This document shows, one piece after another, positions 14,628 through 23,776 of a stretch of DNA of 23,776 nucleotides. Under the pieces are notes generated by a model that was given only the letters and a program-made list of their open reading frames with translations, ran no database searches and was not told the origin of the DNA. Origin of the DNA: an uncultured Paracoccaceae bacterium (GTDB lineage: Bacteria > Pseudomonadota > Alphaproteobacteria > Rhodobacterales > Rhodobacteraceae); NCBI GenBank assembly GCA_937952085.1, contig CALFYQ010000460.1, forward strand, positions 1 through 23,776, written 5' to 3'. Both the position numbers and the translations under genes were made by a program. Position 1 is the first letter of the stretch. Each line of letters begins with the position of its first letter.

Positions 14628-15446
14628 ATGTTCCCGCGCATCGGAATCGCCCTCGCGCTCGTCCTTGCCGCCGGCTCCGCCGCCGCGCAGGGCGTCGACC
14701 GCTACGAATTCCTGCAGATGAAGAAGGATCTCGACGCCCTCCAGCAGGATGTCGGGCGGCTCAGGGGCGTGATCGCCTCGGGCGCCGCTTCCGGCGGGCT
14801 GGAAGACGAGATCCGCCGCCTCACCGGCGAGATGGAGCGGCTCGGCCACCAGCAGCGGCAGCTCGAGTCGAAGCTCGACCAGAAGCTGCTCGACCTCGAA
14901 TACCGGGTGATCGAGCTCGAGGGCGGGGACCCGTCGGTGCTCTTCGACAAGACCGACCCGGCCCCCGATCCGGCCCCGGCGCCCGCCCCCGCTCCGTCGA
15001 CGCCCGCCCCGGCCGCCTCGGGCGGCGCGACGGTCGGCACGCTCGCCGGCTCCGCCGCGCCGACCGAGCGCGCGGCCTACGAGGCCGGCGTCGCCTCCTA
15101 CCGCGAGGGCCGCGCCGAGGAGGCGCGTCGGCGGCTGGAGACGTTCCTCACCGACTATCCGGGCGGCGCGCTCGCGCCCGAGGCGCACTACTGGCTGGGC
15201 GAGACGCTGTTCCGGCTCGGCGACTATCGCGGCGCCGCGAGTCGGTTCCTCGACGCCTCGACGCTCAACCCCTCCGCGCCCACCGCGCCGGAGGCGATGC
15301 TGAGGCTCGGGCAGACCTTCCTCCGGATGAACCAGCAGCAGGACGGGTGCCTGACGCTGAAGGAGGTCCGCCTGCAGTTCCCCAGCGCGGGAGACCAGAT
15401 CAACCGCGCCGACGCGGAGGCGCGCCGCGCCGGCTGCGGCGGCTGA
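14628..15446 (+). CDS. cpoB: Cell division coordinator CpoB (YbgF), periplasmic TPR protein
   Basis: CpoB links Tol-driven outer-membrane constriction to septal peptidoglycan synthesis. The 272 residues comprise a Sec signal peptide (MFPRIGIALALVLAAGSAAA, cleavage before Gln21) and a coiled coil at about 25-100 (LQMKKDLDALQQDVGRL, EIRRLTGEMERL). A Pro/Ala linker at about 110-130 follows, then a tetratricopeptide domain to the end. The TPR pattern is seen in AYEAGVASYREGRAEEARRR, APEAHYWLGETLFRLGDY and APEAMLRLGQTFLRMNQ. GGGGAGG lies upstream of the ATG. Two cysteines are present near the C terminus. tilS begins four bases after its stop. Confidence 0.94.
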   Translation: MFPRIGIALALVLAAGSAAAQGVDRYEFLQMKKDLDALQQDVGRLRGVIASGAASGGLEDEIRRLTGEMERLGHQQRQLESKLDQKLLDLEYRVIELEGGDPSVLFDKTDPAPDPAPAPAPAPSTPAPAASGGATVGTLAGSAAPTERAAYEAGVASYREGRAEEARRRLETFLTDYPGGALAPEAHYWLGETLFRLGDYRGAASRFLDASTLNPSAPTAPEAMLRLGQTFLRMNQQQDGCLTLKEVRLQFPSAGDQINRADAEARRAGCGG

Positions 15447-15450
15447 CGCC

Positions 15451-16773
15451 GTGGCCGGGCCGCCGGACACGGTTCCCGACGCCGCGCTGGCGGAGGTGTT
15501 CGCCGCGCTCGACGCGGCGCTCGGCCCCGGCGCGGCCCCGGTCGGCGTGGCGCTCTCGGGCGGCGGCGATTCCGTCGCGCTCCTTCACATGATGGACGCC
15601 TGGGCGCGGGCCCGCGGCCGCCCGCTCGAAGCGGCGACGGTGGACCACCGGCTCCGCGCGGCCTCCGCCATCGAGGCGCAGCAGGCGCATGACGCGGCTC
15701 GCGCGCTCGGCTGGCGGCACGAGACGCTGGAATGGCGCGGCTGGGCCGGCAAGGGCAACCTTCAGGCCGAGGCGCGGGCGGCGCGGCGGCGGCTCCTGGC
15801 GCTCTGGGGCGCGCGGCGCGGCCTCGCGGCCATCGCCCTCGGCCACACGATGGACGATCAGGCGGAGACGGTGCTGATGCGGCTCGGCCGCGGCTCCGGC
15901 GTCGACGGGCTTTCGGCGATGGCGGCGCGGACCGAGGCGGAAGGCGCGGTCTGGCTCCGCCCGCTCCTCGGCCTTCGCCGCGCCGCGCTCCGCGACTGGC
16001 TGGTCGCGAAGGGCGTCGTCTGGGCCGAGGACCCGTCGAACGAGGACGACCGTTTCGACCGGGTCCGCGCCCGGCGCTCGCTGGCCGAACTCGCCCCGCT
16101 CGGTGTGACGCCGGAGGGGCTTTCGGAAACCGCGGGGCGGATGCGCCTCGCCCGGCAGGCGCTCGATCACGCCGCCGCCGGGCTTGCCGCCGAGGCGGCG
16201 CGCTGGGGCCCGCTCGGGGAGCTTCGCCTCGCCCTCGCGCCGCTCCGCGCGGCGCCGCAGGAACTAGCGCGGCGGCTCCTCCGCGCCGGGCTCGTTCGCG
16301 CCTCGGGCGCCGAGCACGGGCCGCGGGCGGAGGCGGAGGGGCAGCTTCTGGTGGCGATGCTTGCCTGGCGGCTCGGCGGCGGGCGCAGCCTTCATGGCTG
16401 CCTGATCCGGCCGGACGGGCCGACCGGCGTGGTGATCTCCCGCGAGCCGGCGGCGATCGACCCGGCGCCCTTGGCGCTTCCCGCCGGCGGCCTCATCTGG
16501 GACGGGCGCTTTCGCGTGCTGCCGGCGGGGCCCGAGGCGGAGGGCGCGGCGGTCACGCCGCTCGGCGAGGCCGGGGCGCTCCGTCTCGCGCGGCTGGCCG
16601 AGGCGGGGGACTGGCGCCCGGCGGCCGGCTGGGCCGAGGCGCCCCGCGCCGCACGGCTCGCCAGCCCGGCGCTCTGGCGCGGCGAGACGCTGATCTCGGC
16701 CCCGCTCGCCGGCTGGGGCGACGCCGCGGAGGCGCGCTTCGCGCCGCCGGGCCCGGCCTGGCCCGGCCCGTGA
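15451..16773 (+). CDS. tilS: tRNA(Ile)-lysidine synthetase TilS
   Basis: TilS uses ATP and lysine to change C34 of the CAU-anticodon tRNA-Ile to lysidine, so that it reads AUA instead of AUG. The PP-loop ATP pyrophosphatase motif SGGGDS is at 36-41, followed by VDHRLR, GHTMDDQAETVLMRLGRGSGVDGL and WAEDPSNEDDRFDRVRAR; these are the family's catalytic and tRNA-contact motifs. The weaker C-terminal domain follows. The start is a GTG at 15451, four bases after the cpoB stop, so expression depends on read-through from the tol genes. AUA must be rare in a genome this GC-rich, but TilS is still essential for decoding fidelity. This gene order before ftsH is common in alphaproteobacteria. Confidence 0.95.
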   Translation: MAGPPDTVPDAALAEVFAALDAALGPGAAPVGVALSGGGDSVALLHMMDAWARARGRPLEAATVDHRLRAASAIEAQQAHDAARALGWRHETLEWRGWAGKGNLQAEARAARRRLLALWGARRGLAAIALGHTMDDQAETVLMRLGRGSGVDGLSAMAARTEAEGAVWLRPLLGLRRAALRDWLVAKGVVWAEDPSNEDDRFDRVRARRSLAELAPLGVTPEGLSETAGRMRLARQALDHAAAGLAAEAARWGPLGELRLALAPLRAAPQELARRLLRAGLVRASGAEHGPRAEAEGQLLVAMLAWRLGGGRSLHGCLIRPDGPTGVVISREPAAIDPAPLALPAGGLIWDGRFRVLPAGPEAEGAAVTPLGEAGALRLARLAEAGDWRPAAGWAEAPRAARLASPALWRGETLISAPLAGWGDAAEARFAPPGPAWPGP

Positions 16774-16798
16774 GGACGGGGCGCGGCGCCGAGAGCGA

Positions 16799-16826
16799 TT
16801 GAACCCCTCGGACGAAACCTTATGTT
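16799..16826 (+). promoter_or_regulatory. Candidate ftsH promoter, possibly heat-shock type
   Basis: TTGAAC (16799-16804) and TATGTT (16821-16826) are 16 bases apart, within the 103-base gap before ftsH and about 50 bases upstream of its GTG. The ATTGAAC and CTTATGT surroundings also loosely resemble sigma-32 (RpoH) promoters, which control ftsH in Escherichia coli. The match is too partial to distinguish the two sigma types. Confidence 0.45.
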
Positions 16827-16876
16827 GAGGCGCGGGCTTCAAGCTCGGCCGCTCACCGCGAAAGGATTCCGCCAAA

Positions 16877-18787
<1,911 letters not shown>

Positions 18788-18800
18788 CCGGCGGCGCAGC

Positions 18801-19580
18801 GTGACCGGCCTGGGCGCCTGGAGCGTCGCCGCCTATGAGGCTTTCGCCGATCTCCGGCTCCGCCCGGCGCATGACCTCTTGGCGCGCATCCCGCAGCCCG
18901 GCCCGGGGCCGGTGGTCGATCTCGGCTGCGGCTCCGGAGCGGCGGCCCCGGCGCTCCGCGCGCGCTTTCCGGGGCGTCGCCTGATCGGCGTCGACGGCTC
19001 GCCGGAGATGCTTGCGAAGGCCTCTGCGCTCTTCGACGACGTGACGGAGGCGGATATCGGCGCCTGGTCGCCGGCCGAGGCGCCGGCGCTGATCTTCTCC
19101 AACGCGGCGCTCCACTGGCTGCCGGACCATGAACGGCTGATCTCGCGGCTCGCGGCCTCGCTCGCCGCCGGCGGCGTTCTCGCCGCGCAGATGCCGGGCC
19201 AGCTTCAACGCCCTTCGCATCAGACCATGATCGCCGCCGCCGCCGCGGTGCGGCCGGACCTCTTCACCGGCTGGACGCCGTTTCCCGGCCCGCTGCCGCT
19301 GCCCGCCTACGCCGATCTCCTCTCCGGCGCCGCGCTCGATTTCTGGGAGACAGAATATCTCCAGCGGCTCGGCCCGGCGAAGGATGGCGGCCACCCGGTC
19401 CGCGCCTTCACTTCCTCGACCGGAGGTCGCCCGATCCTCGCAAAGCTGAACCCCGAGGAGACCGCGCGCTTCAACGCGCTCTGGGACCGCGGGCTCGACG
19501 ACGCCTATCCGCGCCTTTCCGACGGCGGCTGCTGGTTCCCGTTCCGCCGCGTCTTCATGGTGGCGCGCTTCGGCGGCTGA
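18801..19580 (+). CDS. tam: Trans-aconitate 2-methyltransferase-like SAM-dependent methyltransferase
   Basis: A 259-residue class I SAM methyltransferase resembling Tam. Tam methylates trans-aconitate, a spontaneous by-product that inhibits aconitase, and so limits interference with the citrate cycle. SAM-binding motif I is VVDLGCGSG at about 38-46, followed by GVDGSPEML. Tam-like features are the N-terminal WSVAAYEAFADLRLRPAHDLL, then IFSNAALHWLPDHERL, and LAAQMPGQLQRPSHQTM. Further along, FWETEYLQRLG also fits. The GTG start at 18801 is 13 bases after the ftsH stop, so co-transcription with ftsH is likely. The substrate call follows family resemblance only; another small carboxylic acid is possible. 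Confidence 0.8.
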   Translation: MTGLGAWSVAAYEAFADLRLRPAHDLLARIPQPGPGPVVDLGCGSGAAAPALRARFPGRRLIGVDGSPEMLAKASALFDDVTEADIGAWSPAEAPALIFSNAALHWLPDHERLISRLAASLAAGGVLAAQMPGQLQRPSHQTMIAAAAAVRPDLFTGWTPFPGPLPLPAYADLLSGAALDFWETEYLQRLGPAKDGGHPVRAFTSSTGGRPILAKLNPEETARFNALWDRGLDDAYPRLSDGGCWFPFRRVFMVARFGG

Positions 19581-19648
19581 GCCGCCTGCCGCTTGACCCG
19601 CCTTCGCCGGGGCGCTTCGGTGCGCGCCGGGAAACGCGCGAGGGCGAG

Positions 19649-20407
19649 ATGGATCTGGGGCTGGAAGGCAAGGTGGCGGTGGTGACTGGTGGGAGCGACG
19701 GGCTCGGCCTCGCCACGGTGAAGCGGCTGGCGGCGGAGGGCGCGAAGGTCGTCGCCTGCGCCCGGCGGGAGGACCATCTGAAGGCGCGGCTCGCGGAGAT
19801 TCCGGGCGAGACGCTGGCGGTGCGCGCGGACGTCTCCGACGCCGGCGATTGCGCCGGGCTGATCGGCGCCGCGGTGGCGGCCTTCGGCGGCGTCGACATC
19901 ATCGTCAACAATGCCGGCGCCTCGGCCGCCTCGAAGCTCGAAGCGCTGAGCGACGAGGGCTGGGAGGCGGATTTCCAGCTCAAGGTGATGGGCGCGGCGC
20001 GGCTCTGCCGCCTCGCGGTTCCGCATCTCCGGGCGCGGGGCGGCGGCTCGATCGTCAACGCCTCGATCGGCGGCGGCAAGGCGCCGACCGCCGGCGCGCT
20101 GCCGACCAGCGTGATGCGGGCCGCGGGGCTCAACCTCACCAAGTCGCTCGCCAACGAATATGCGGCGGAGAACATCCGGGTGAACGCGATCTGCATCGTC
20201 TTCATCAAGTCGGCGCAGTGGGAGCGGCGGGGCGGCGCGAACGGGCCGGGCGCGATCTACGAGGATTTCGGCCGGCGGGTGCCGCTCGGCCGGGTCGGCG
20301 AGGCCGAGGATTACGCCGATCTCGTCGCGTTCCTCGTCTCGGCGCGGGCGACCTACATCACCGGCACGGCGGTCAATCTCGACGGCGGGCTTTGCCCGGT
20401 GCTGTAG
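19649..20407 (+). CDS. Short-chain dehydrogenase/reductase family protein lacking the YxxxK catalytic pair
   Basis: A 252-residue Rossmann-fold SDR protein. The nucleotide-binding motif TGGSDGLG (13-20) and the structural NNAG (87-90) are intact. The C-terminal end ITGTAVNLDGG is typical of FabG-like members. Where these enzymes have Tyr-xxx-Lys, this protein reads TSVMRAAGLNLTK: Thr153 and Arg157 take the places of the catalytic Tyr and Lys. Ser139 (IVNASIGGG) may stand for the catalytic serine. I recall related SDR proteins with the same ALPTSVxRAAG pattern, so this looks like a divergent subfamily rather than a damaged gene; the frame is clean. Redox activity by the classical mechanism is unlikely. 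GAGGG precedes the ATG, and the gene lies 68 bases after tam. Confidence 0.85.
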   Translation: MDLGLEGKVAVVTGGSDGLGLATVKRLAAEGAKVVACARREDHLKARLAEIPGETLAVRADVSDAGDCAGLIGAAVAAFGGVDIIVNNAGASAASKLEALSDEGWEADFQLKVMGAARLCRLAVPHLRARGGGSIVNASIGGGKAPTAGALPTSVMRAAGLNLTKSLANEYAAENIRVNAICIVFIKSAQWERRGGANGPGAIYEDFGRRVPLGRVGEAEDYADLVAFLVSARATYITGTAVNLDGGLCPVL

Positions 20408-20429
20408 TGCGCGCCTCTCAGGGGTTACG

Positions 20430-20579
20430 CCCGGGCGAAGAGCCCGGGCCGCGCTCGATCCTCCCCCGTGAGGGCGCGTTGGCGATGTCGGTCGCCGCGC
20501 AGTCGTCGTCCGGAGCTTTCGGGAAGAAGCGCTGACCAGAAGCGGATCACGCGCCCGCCCAGGGTCGGGCGCGGCCCTC
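20430..20579. repeat. Dispersed 150-base palindromic intergenic repeat, copy 2
   Basis: Second copy of the element at 4668-4817, in the same orientation and of the same total length. The left hairpin is CCCGGGC-GAAGA-GCCCGGG (20430-20448). The left arm GGGCCGCGCTCGATCCT (20446-20462) pairs with AGGGTCGGGCGCGGCCC (20561-20577) with 15 Watson-Crick pairs and two T(U)-G wobbles. An inner stem GGGCGCGT (20472-20479) with ACGCGCCC (20549-20556) is perfect. The last 35 bases differ from copy 1 at a single position, while the centre is more diverged with small indels. It starts 22 bases after the SDR stop and ends 11 bases from the end of cysH. Confidence 0.85.
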
Positions 20580-20590
20580 CGCGCCCGTCC

Positions 20591-21367
20591 TCAGAGCTTG
20601 TCGAAGGTCGCCGGCGCCGGGGTGCGCACCACCTTGCCGTCGACGAAATGGATGCCGCATTCCGTCTTGGCGGAGCCGCGCCAGCGGCCGGCGCGCGGGT
20701 CCTCGCCCGGCTTCACCGGCGTCGTGCAGGGCGAGCAGCCGATCGAGGGGTAGCCCCTCGCCACCAGCGGGTGCGGCGGCAGGTCGTGCCGGGCCATGTA
20801 GGCGCGGATCGTATCCGCGTCCCAATCCGCCAGCGGGTTCAGCTTCAGCCGCCCTTCCTCGTCGGTCTCGAAGCGGGGGAGCGCCGTGCGGGCGCCGCCC
20901 TGATAGCGCTTCCGCCCGGTGATCCAGCCGTCGAATTCGCGAAGCGCACGGCGGAGCGGAACGACCTTGCGGATGTGGCAGCAGCCGTCGACATCCGATC
21001 GGTGCAGATTTCCAGCCGGGTCTGCCGCGAGGAGATCGGCCGGGTCGGGCCGGATGATGCGAAGGTCCGTCAGGCCGAGATCGCGGGCGATGGCGGCCTG
21101 ATAGTCCAGCGTCTCCGGGAACAGCATCTCGGTGTCGAGGAAGATCACCGGGGTCGAACGGTCCACCTCGGCGACGAGGTGGATGAGCGCCACGCTCTCC
21201 GCGCCGAAGGAGGAGACGAGCGCGATCCGGCCGCGGAGCGGGCCGAAAAGCGCCTCCCGCAGCATGTCCTCGGCGCCCAGCCCCTCGAACATGCGGGAGA
21301 GGAGCCCGGCCCGCGCCTCCGCCGTCAAGAGCGGGAAGAGCCGCGGGGCGGGCAGCGTCTCGATCAT
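20591..21367 (-). CDS. cysH: Thioredoxin-dependent adenylylsulfate (APS) reductase, CysH family
   Basis: Reduces activated sulfate to sulfite in cysteine biosynthesis. The 258-residue protein has the family's SSFGAES phosphate-binding loop at 52-58. It has the cysteine pattern of the iron-sulfur APS reductases: Cys129-Cys130 (DGCCHIRK) and Cys211/Cys214 (GCSPCTTP) to hold a [4Fe-4S] cluster. The catalytic Cys237 is in KTECGIH. The presence of the cluster cysteines points to APS rather than PAPS as substrate. The frame runs open upstream to 21538. The ATG at 21367 is chosen because it gives the normal length and overlaps the DUF934 stop by four bases (ATGA). It is the last gene of the operon, followed by repeat copy 2. 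Confidence 0.94.
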   Translation of the reverse strand: MIETLPAPRLFPLLTAEARAGLLSRMFEGLGAEDMLREALFGPLRGRIALVSSFGAESVALIHLVAEVDRSTPVIFLDTEMLFPETLDYQAAIARDLGLTDLRIIRPDPADLLAADPAGNLHRSDVDGCCHIRKVVPLRRALREFDGWITGRKRYQGGARTALPRFETDEEGRLKLNPLADWDADTIRAYMARHDLPPHPLVARGYPSIGCSPCTTPVKPGEDPRAGRWRGSAKTECGIHFVDGKVVRTPAPATFDKL

Positions 21368-21867
21368 CGCCGCGCCTCCCGCCGTGCGGCGGAGATGGCC
21401 TGCCGGCCCGGCCGCCCGACCTGGTAGCCGAGCGCGATGCGCGCCTCGGCGGCCTTCCACTGCGCCTCGGGCTGGCGCGCGGCCAGCGCCTCGGGGATCT
21501 CCACCTCGTCGAAGCCGCAGCCGCGGAGATGCGGCCATTGGTCGGCGATCACCGGCCCCTCGGCGCGGAGCCGGCCCTCATGGCCCCGCTCCCGCAGCCA
21601 GCGGCCGAGCGAGAATGCGCGCCCGTCCGCGAAGGACGGGAAGGCGAGGGCGATGAGGCCGACCTTGCGGAGCCAGGGCAGGAGCCGCGCCCGCTCCGCG
21701 TCGTTCGCGACGCGGAGCCCGAGCGAGCGGGGGTCGATCCCGCCGAGCTCGGCGCCCCTCGCCTCCGCATCTGCGAGCCCGAGGAGGGAGCGCGCGGCCA
21801 GCGGCGCGCCCGGCTCGACCTTCGTCCAGTCGTCGGGGATCGGCCCCGTCCCGTCACGCAGCGGCAT
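21364..21867 (-). CDS. DUF934 family protein of the sulfite reduction cluster
   Basis: A 167-residue DUF934 protein. The family is found almost only beside cysI and cysH in proteobacteria, and is thought to assist sulfite reduction, although its biochemical role is not established. Recognisable family sequence is FPSFADGRAFSLGRWLRERG, then GRLRAEGPVIADQWPHL and RCGFDEVEI-like (here RGCGFDEVEI). It overlaps cysI by 14 bases upstream and cysH by 4 bases downstream, so its translation is very probably coupled to both. No signal peptide or membrane segment is seen, so it is expected in the cytoplasm. A thioredoxin or electron-donor adaptor role is speculation. Confidence 0.86.
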   Translation of the reverse strand: MPLRDGTGPIPDDWTKVEPGAPLAARSLLGLADAEARGAELGGIDPRSLGLRVANDAERARLLPWLRKVGLIALAFPSFADGRAFSLGRWLRERGHEGRLRAEGPVIADQWPHLRGCGFDEVEIPEALAARQPEAQWKAAEARIALGYQVGRPGRQAISAARREARR

Positions 21868-23506
21868 AGAGCGGCTCCTTGAAGGCCTCCATGCCGAGGC
21901 GGCGATAGCACTGGAGGAAGGTCTCGCCCGGCTCGCGCCGGTCGAGATAGGCGCCGATCAGCGTCTCGATCGCGTCGACCACGTCCTCGTAGGAGAAGCC
22001 GGGCCCGGTCCGCTCGCCGATCGCGGCGGTCTCGGTCGCGTCGCCGCCGAGGGTGAGCTGGTAGCTCTCCACCCCCGCCTTATCGAGGCCGAGCACGCCG
22101 ATATGGGCGATGTGATGATGGCCGCAGGCGTTGATGCAGCCCGAGATCTTGATCGAGAGCGGGCCGATCCGCTCCTGCAACGTCGGGTCGGCGAAGCGCT
22201 CGGCGATCCGCTGCGCGACCGGGATCGAGCGTGCGGTGGCGAGGGCGCAATAGTCGAGCCCCGGGCAGGCGATGATGTCGGTCACGAGGCCGCGGTTCGG
22301 CGCGTCGAGCCCCTGCGCCTTCAGCTTCCGCCAGACGATGGGAAGATCGTCTAGCTTCAGATGCGGCAGAACGACGTTCTGCTCATGGGTGACGCGAAGC
22401 TCGTCGAGCGAGTGGCGCTCGGCGATCTCCGCCATCGCGCGCATCTGCTCGGCCGTGGCGTCGCCGGGCGCGCCGCCGATCGGCTTCAGCGAGATCGTCG
22501 CCGCCGCGTATCCTGGCGCCCGGTGCGGGTGGACGTTCCGCCGCGCCCAGGCGGCGAAATCGGGGTCCTCCCGCTTCGCACGCTCGTAGAAGGCGGAGGC
22601 CTCCGCCAGCGCGGCGTATTCGGGCGACGCGAAATAGGCGGCGATGCGCGCCTCTTCCTCGGCGTCGGGGGAAATGGTTCCGGCCAGCGAGGCGAACTCG
22701 GCCTCGACCTCGTCGCGATAGGCCTCGATCCCGATTTCGTGGACGAGGATCTTGATGCGGGCCTTGTACTTGTTGTCCCGCCGTCCGTGGAGGTTGTAGA
22801 TCCGGAGGCAGGCTTCGAGATAGCGGAGAAGGTCCGGCTTCGGCAGGAACTCCCGCACCACCTTGCCGATCATCGGCGTCCGCCCGAGCCCGCCGCCGAC
22901 GAAGATGCGATAGCCGGTCTCGCCGGCCTCGCTCCGCACGATCTGGATGCCGATGTCATGCACCCGGATCGCCGCCCGGTCGGCCTCGGCCCCGGTCACC
23001 GCGATTTTGAACTTGCGGCCGAGGAAGGTGAATTCCGGGTGCAGAGAGGACCATTGGCGGATCAGTTCGCAGGTCGCCCGCGGGTCCTCGATCTCGTCCG
23101 GCGCGACTCCGGCGAACGGGTCGGTCGTGGTGTTGCGGATGCAGTTGCCCGAGGTCTGGATGGCGTGCATGCCGACGGAGGCGAGCTCGTCGAGGATCGC
23201 CGGCGCGTCCTTCAGCTTCGGCCAGTTGAACTGGATGTTCTGCCGCGTGGTGAAGTGGCCGTAGCCGCGGTCGTACGTCTCCGAGATCTCCGCGAGCTTG
23301 CGCATCTGCGCGCCGTTCAGCACGCCATAGGGGATGGCGACGCGCAGCATGTAGGCGTGGAGCTGGAGATAGAGCCCGTTCATCAGCCGGAGCGGCTTGA
23401 ACTCGTCCTCGGTCAGCGCGCCCGAAAGGCGGCGGGCGACCTGGTCGCGGAACTCCCCGGCGCGGGCCTTCACGAAGGCCGCGTCGAATTCGTCATAGCG
23501 GTACAT
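21854..23506 (-). CDS. cysI: Sulfite reductase hemoprotein (siroheme, [4Fe-4S])
   Basis: Reduces sulfite to sulfide with six electrons. The 550-residue protein has the two-fold repeated ferredoxin-type sulfite/nitrite reductase layout. Siroheme and cluster ligands are complete: Cys414-x5-Cys420 (ACPGLDYCALA) and Cys457-x3-Cys461 (SGCINACGHHH). Siroheme-contact segments include TTRQNIQFNWPKL and NCIRNTTTDPFAG. A nitrite reductase could share these motifs, but its place beside cysH and DUF934 argues for assimilatory sulfite reduction. No flavoprotein cysJ is adjacent in the window. The ATG at 23506 has an AGGAAAGG site upstream on the minus strand. Its end overlaps the DUF934 gene by 14 bases. 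Confidence 0.94.
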   Translation of the reverse strand: MYRYDEFDAAFVKARAGEFRDQVARRLSGALTEDEFKPLRLMNGLYLQLHAYMLRVAIPYGVLNGAQMRKLAEISETYDRGYGHFTTRQNIQFNWPKLKDAPAILDELASVGMHAIQTSGNCIRNTTTDPFAGVAPDEIEDPRATCELIRQWSSLHPEFTFLGRKFKIAVTGAEADRAAIRVHDIGIQIVRSEAGETGYRIFVGGGLGRTPMIGKVVREFLPKPDLLRYLEACLRIYNLHGRRDNKYKARIKILVHEIGIEAYRDEVEAEFASLAGTISPDAEEEARIAAYFASPEYAALAEASAFYERAKREDPDFAAWARRNVHPHRAPGYAAATISLKPIGGAPGDATAEQMRAMAEIAERHSLDELRVTHEQNVVLPHLKLDDLPIVWRKLKAQGLDAPNRGLVTDIIACPGLDYCALATARSIPVAQRIAERFADPTLQERIGPLSIKISGCINACGHHHIAHIGVLGLDKAGVESYQLTLGGDATETAAIGERTGPGFSYEDVVDAIETLIGAYLDRREPGETFLQCYRRLGMEAFKEPLYAAA

Positions 23507-23542
23507 GGCTGGCCTTTCCTGGGGCTGGCCCGGCGGCGCGCC

Positions 23543-23776
23543 TCAGGCGGCGTCGCGGAGCGGCGCGCGGGCGCCGTAGGCGAAGGTGGGTTCGCGGTCG
23601 GCGCGGATCGCCTCGCGGCGGACGAGCGGCCGGCCGTCCGCGCCGATCTCGACGAGATAGGCGCCGACCGTGGCGCGCGCGACGTCCGGGTGGGCGGCCA
23701 GGGCCTCCAGCGCCGCCTTCGCCGCCTCGTCGGCCGCGACGGCGGCGTCCGCGATGTCGCGGGACCAGGTCTCGCC
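23543..23776 (-). CDS. DUF2849 family protein, C-terminal part (start outside window)
   Basis: An open minus-strand frame enters from the window end and stops with TGA at 23543. The visible 77 residues read GETWSRDIDAAVAADEAA, then EALAAHPDVARATVGAYLVE, then DGRPLVRREAIRADREPTFAYG. WSRD followed by alanine-rich helices, a VGAYLVEI-type strand and a basic REAIRA segment match DUF2849. This small protein is encoded between cysG and cysI in Rhodobacterales and has no proven function. It lies 36 bases upstream of cysI in the same direction, so it should be co-transcribed. The N terminus, including any start, is missing. Confidence 0.75.
   Translation of the reverse strand, partial: GETWSRDIADAAVAADEAAKAALEALAAHPDVARATVGAYLVEIGADGRPLVRREAIRADREPTFAYGARAPLRDAA

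Overview
The window is about 70% G+C and densely coded, with a strong codon-position bias. Its gene families and gene order fit an alphaproteobacterium, most likely Rhodobacterales or a close relative. Three things point there: a complete tolQ-tolR-tolA-tolB-pal-cpoB-tilS-ftsH run, a DUF2849-cysI-DUF934-cysH sulfur assimilation cluster, and a long acyl-CoA dehydrogenase resembling the (2S)-methylsuccinyl-CoA dehydrogenase of the ethylmalonyl-CoA pathway. This taxonomic placement is inference from gene content; there is no rRNA here.

Layout. 1-353: the 3' part of mscL (mechanosensitive channel) and a strong intrinsic terminator. 390-1562 (+): an FMN-dependent alpha-hydroxy acid dehydrogenase/oxidase, convergent with secF (1649-2647, -), which has no secD beside it. 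2889-4565 (+): the probable methylsuccinyl-CoA dehydrogenase, transcribed away from secF. 4841-5947 (-): an unrecognised four-helix membrane protein. 6065-8022 (+): a translationally coupled pair, a crotonase-fold protein and an old yellow enzyme. 8111-10069 (+): a Tat-exported cyclic nucleotide phosphodiesterase/nucleotidase.

10235-18787 (+): the cell envelope block. TolQ, TolR and TolA form the proton-motive-force-driven inner-membrane machine. TolB and Pal form the periplasmic and outer-membrane end, and CpoB connects it to cell-wall synthesis. TilS (tRNA-Ile lysidine synthetase) and FtsH (membrane AAA+ protease) follow; ftsH has its own promoter-like sequence. Two further + strand genes follow ftsH: a trans-aconitate methyltransferase-like enzyme (18801-19580) and a divergent short-chain dehydrogenase (19649-20407) that lacks the normal Tyr/Lys catalytic pair.

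20591-23776 (-): the sulfate assimilation operon. It reads DUF2849 (cut by the window end), siroheme sulfite reductase cysI, DUF934 and APS-reductase-type cysH, with overlapping reading frames.

The most interesting non-coding signal is a 150-base element present twice, at 4668-4817 and 20430-20579, about 15.8 kb apart. Each copy lies in the gap between the ends of two converging genes. Each carries a small hairpin at its left edge and 17-base inverted arms that would close a long stem-loop. It looks like a dispersed palindromic intergenic repeat family of this genome. I found no CRISPR array, tRNA, rRNA, insertion sequence or phage gene.
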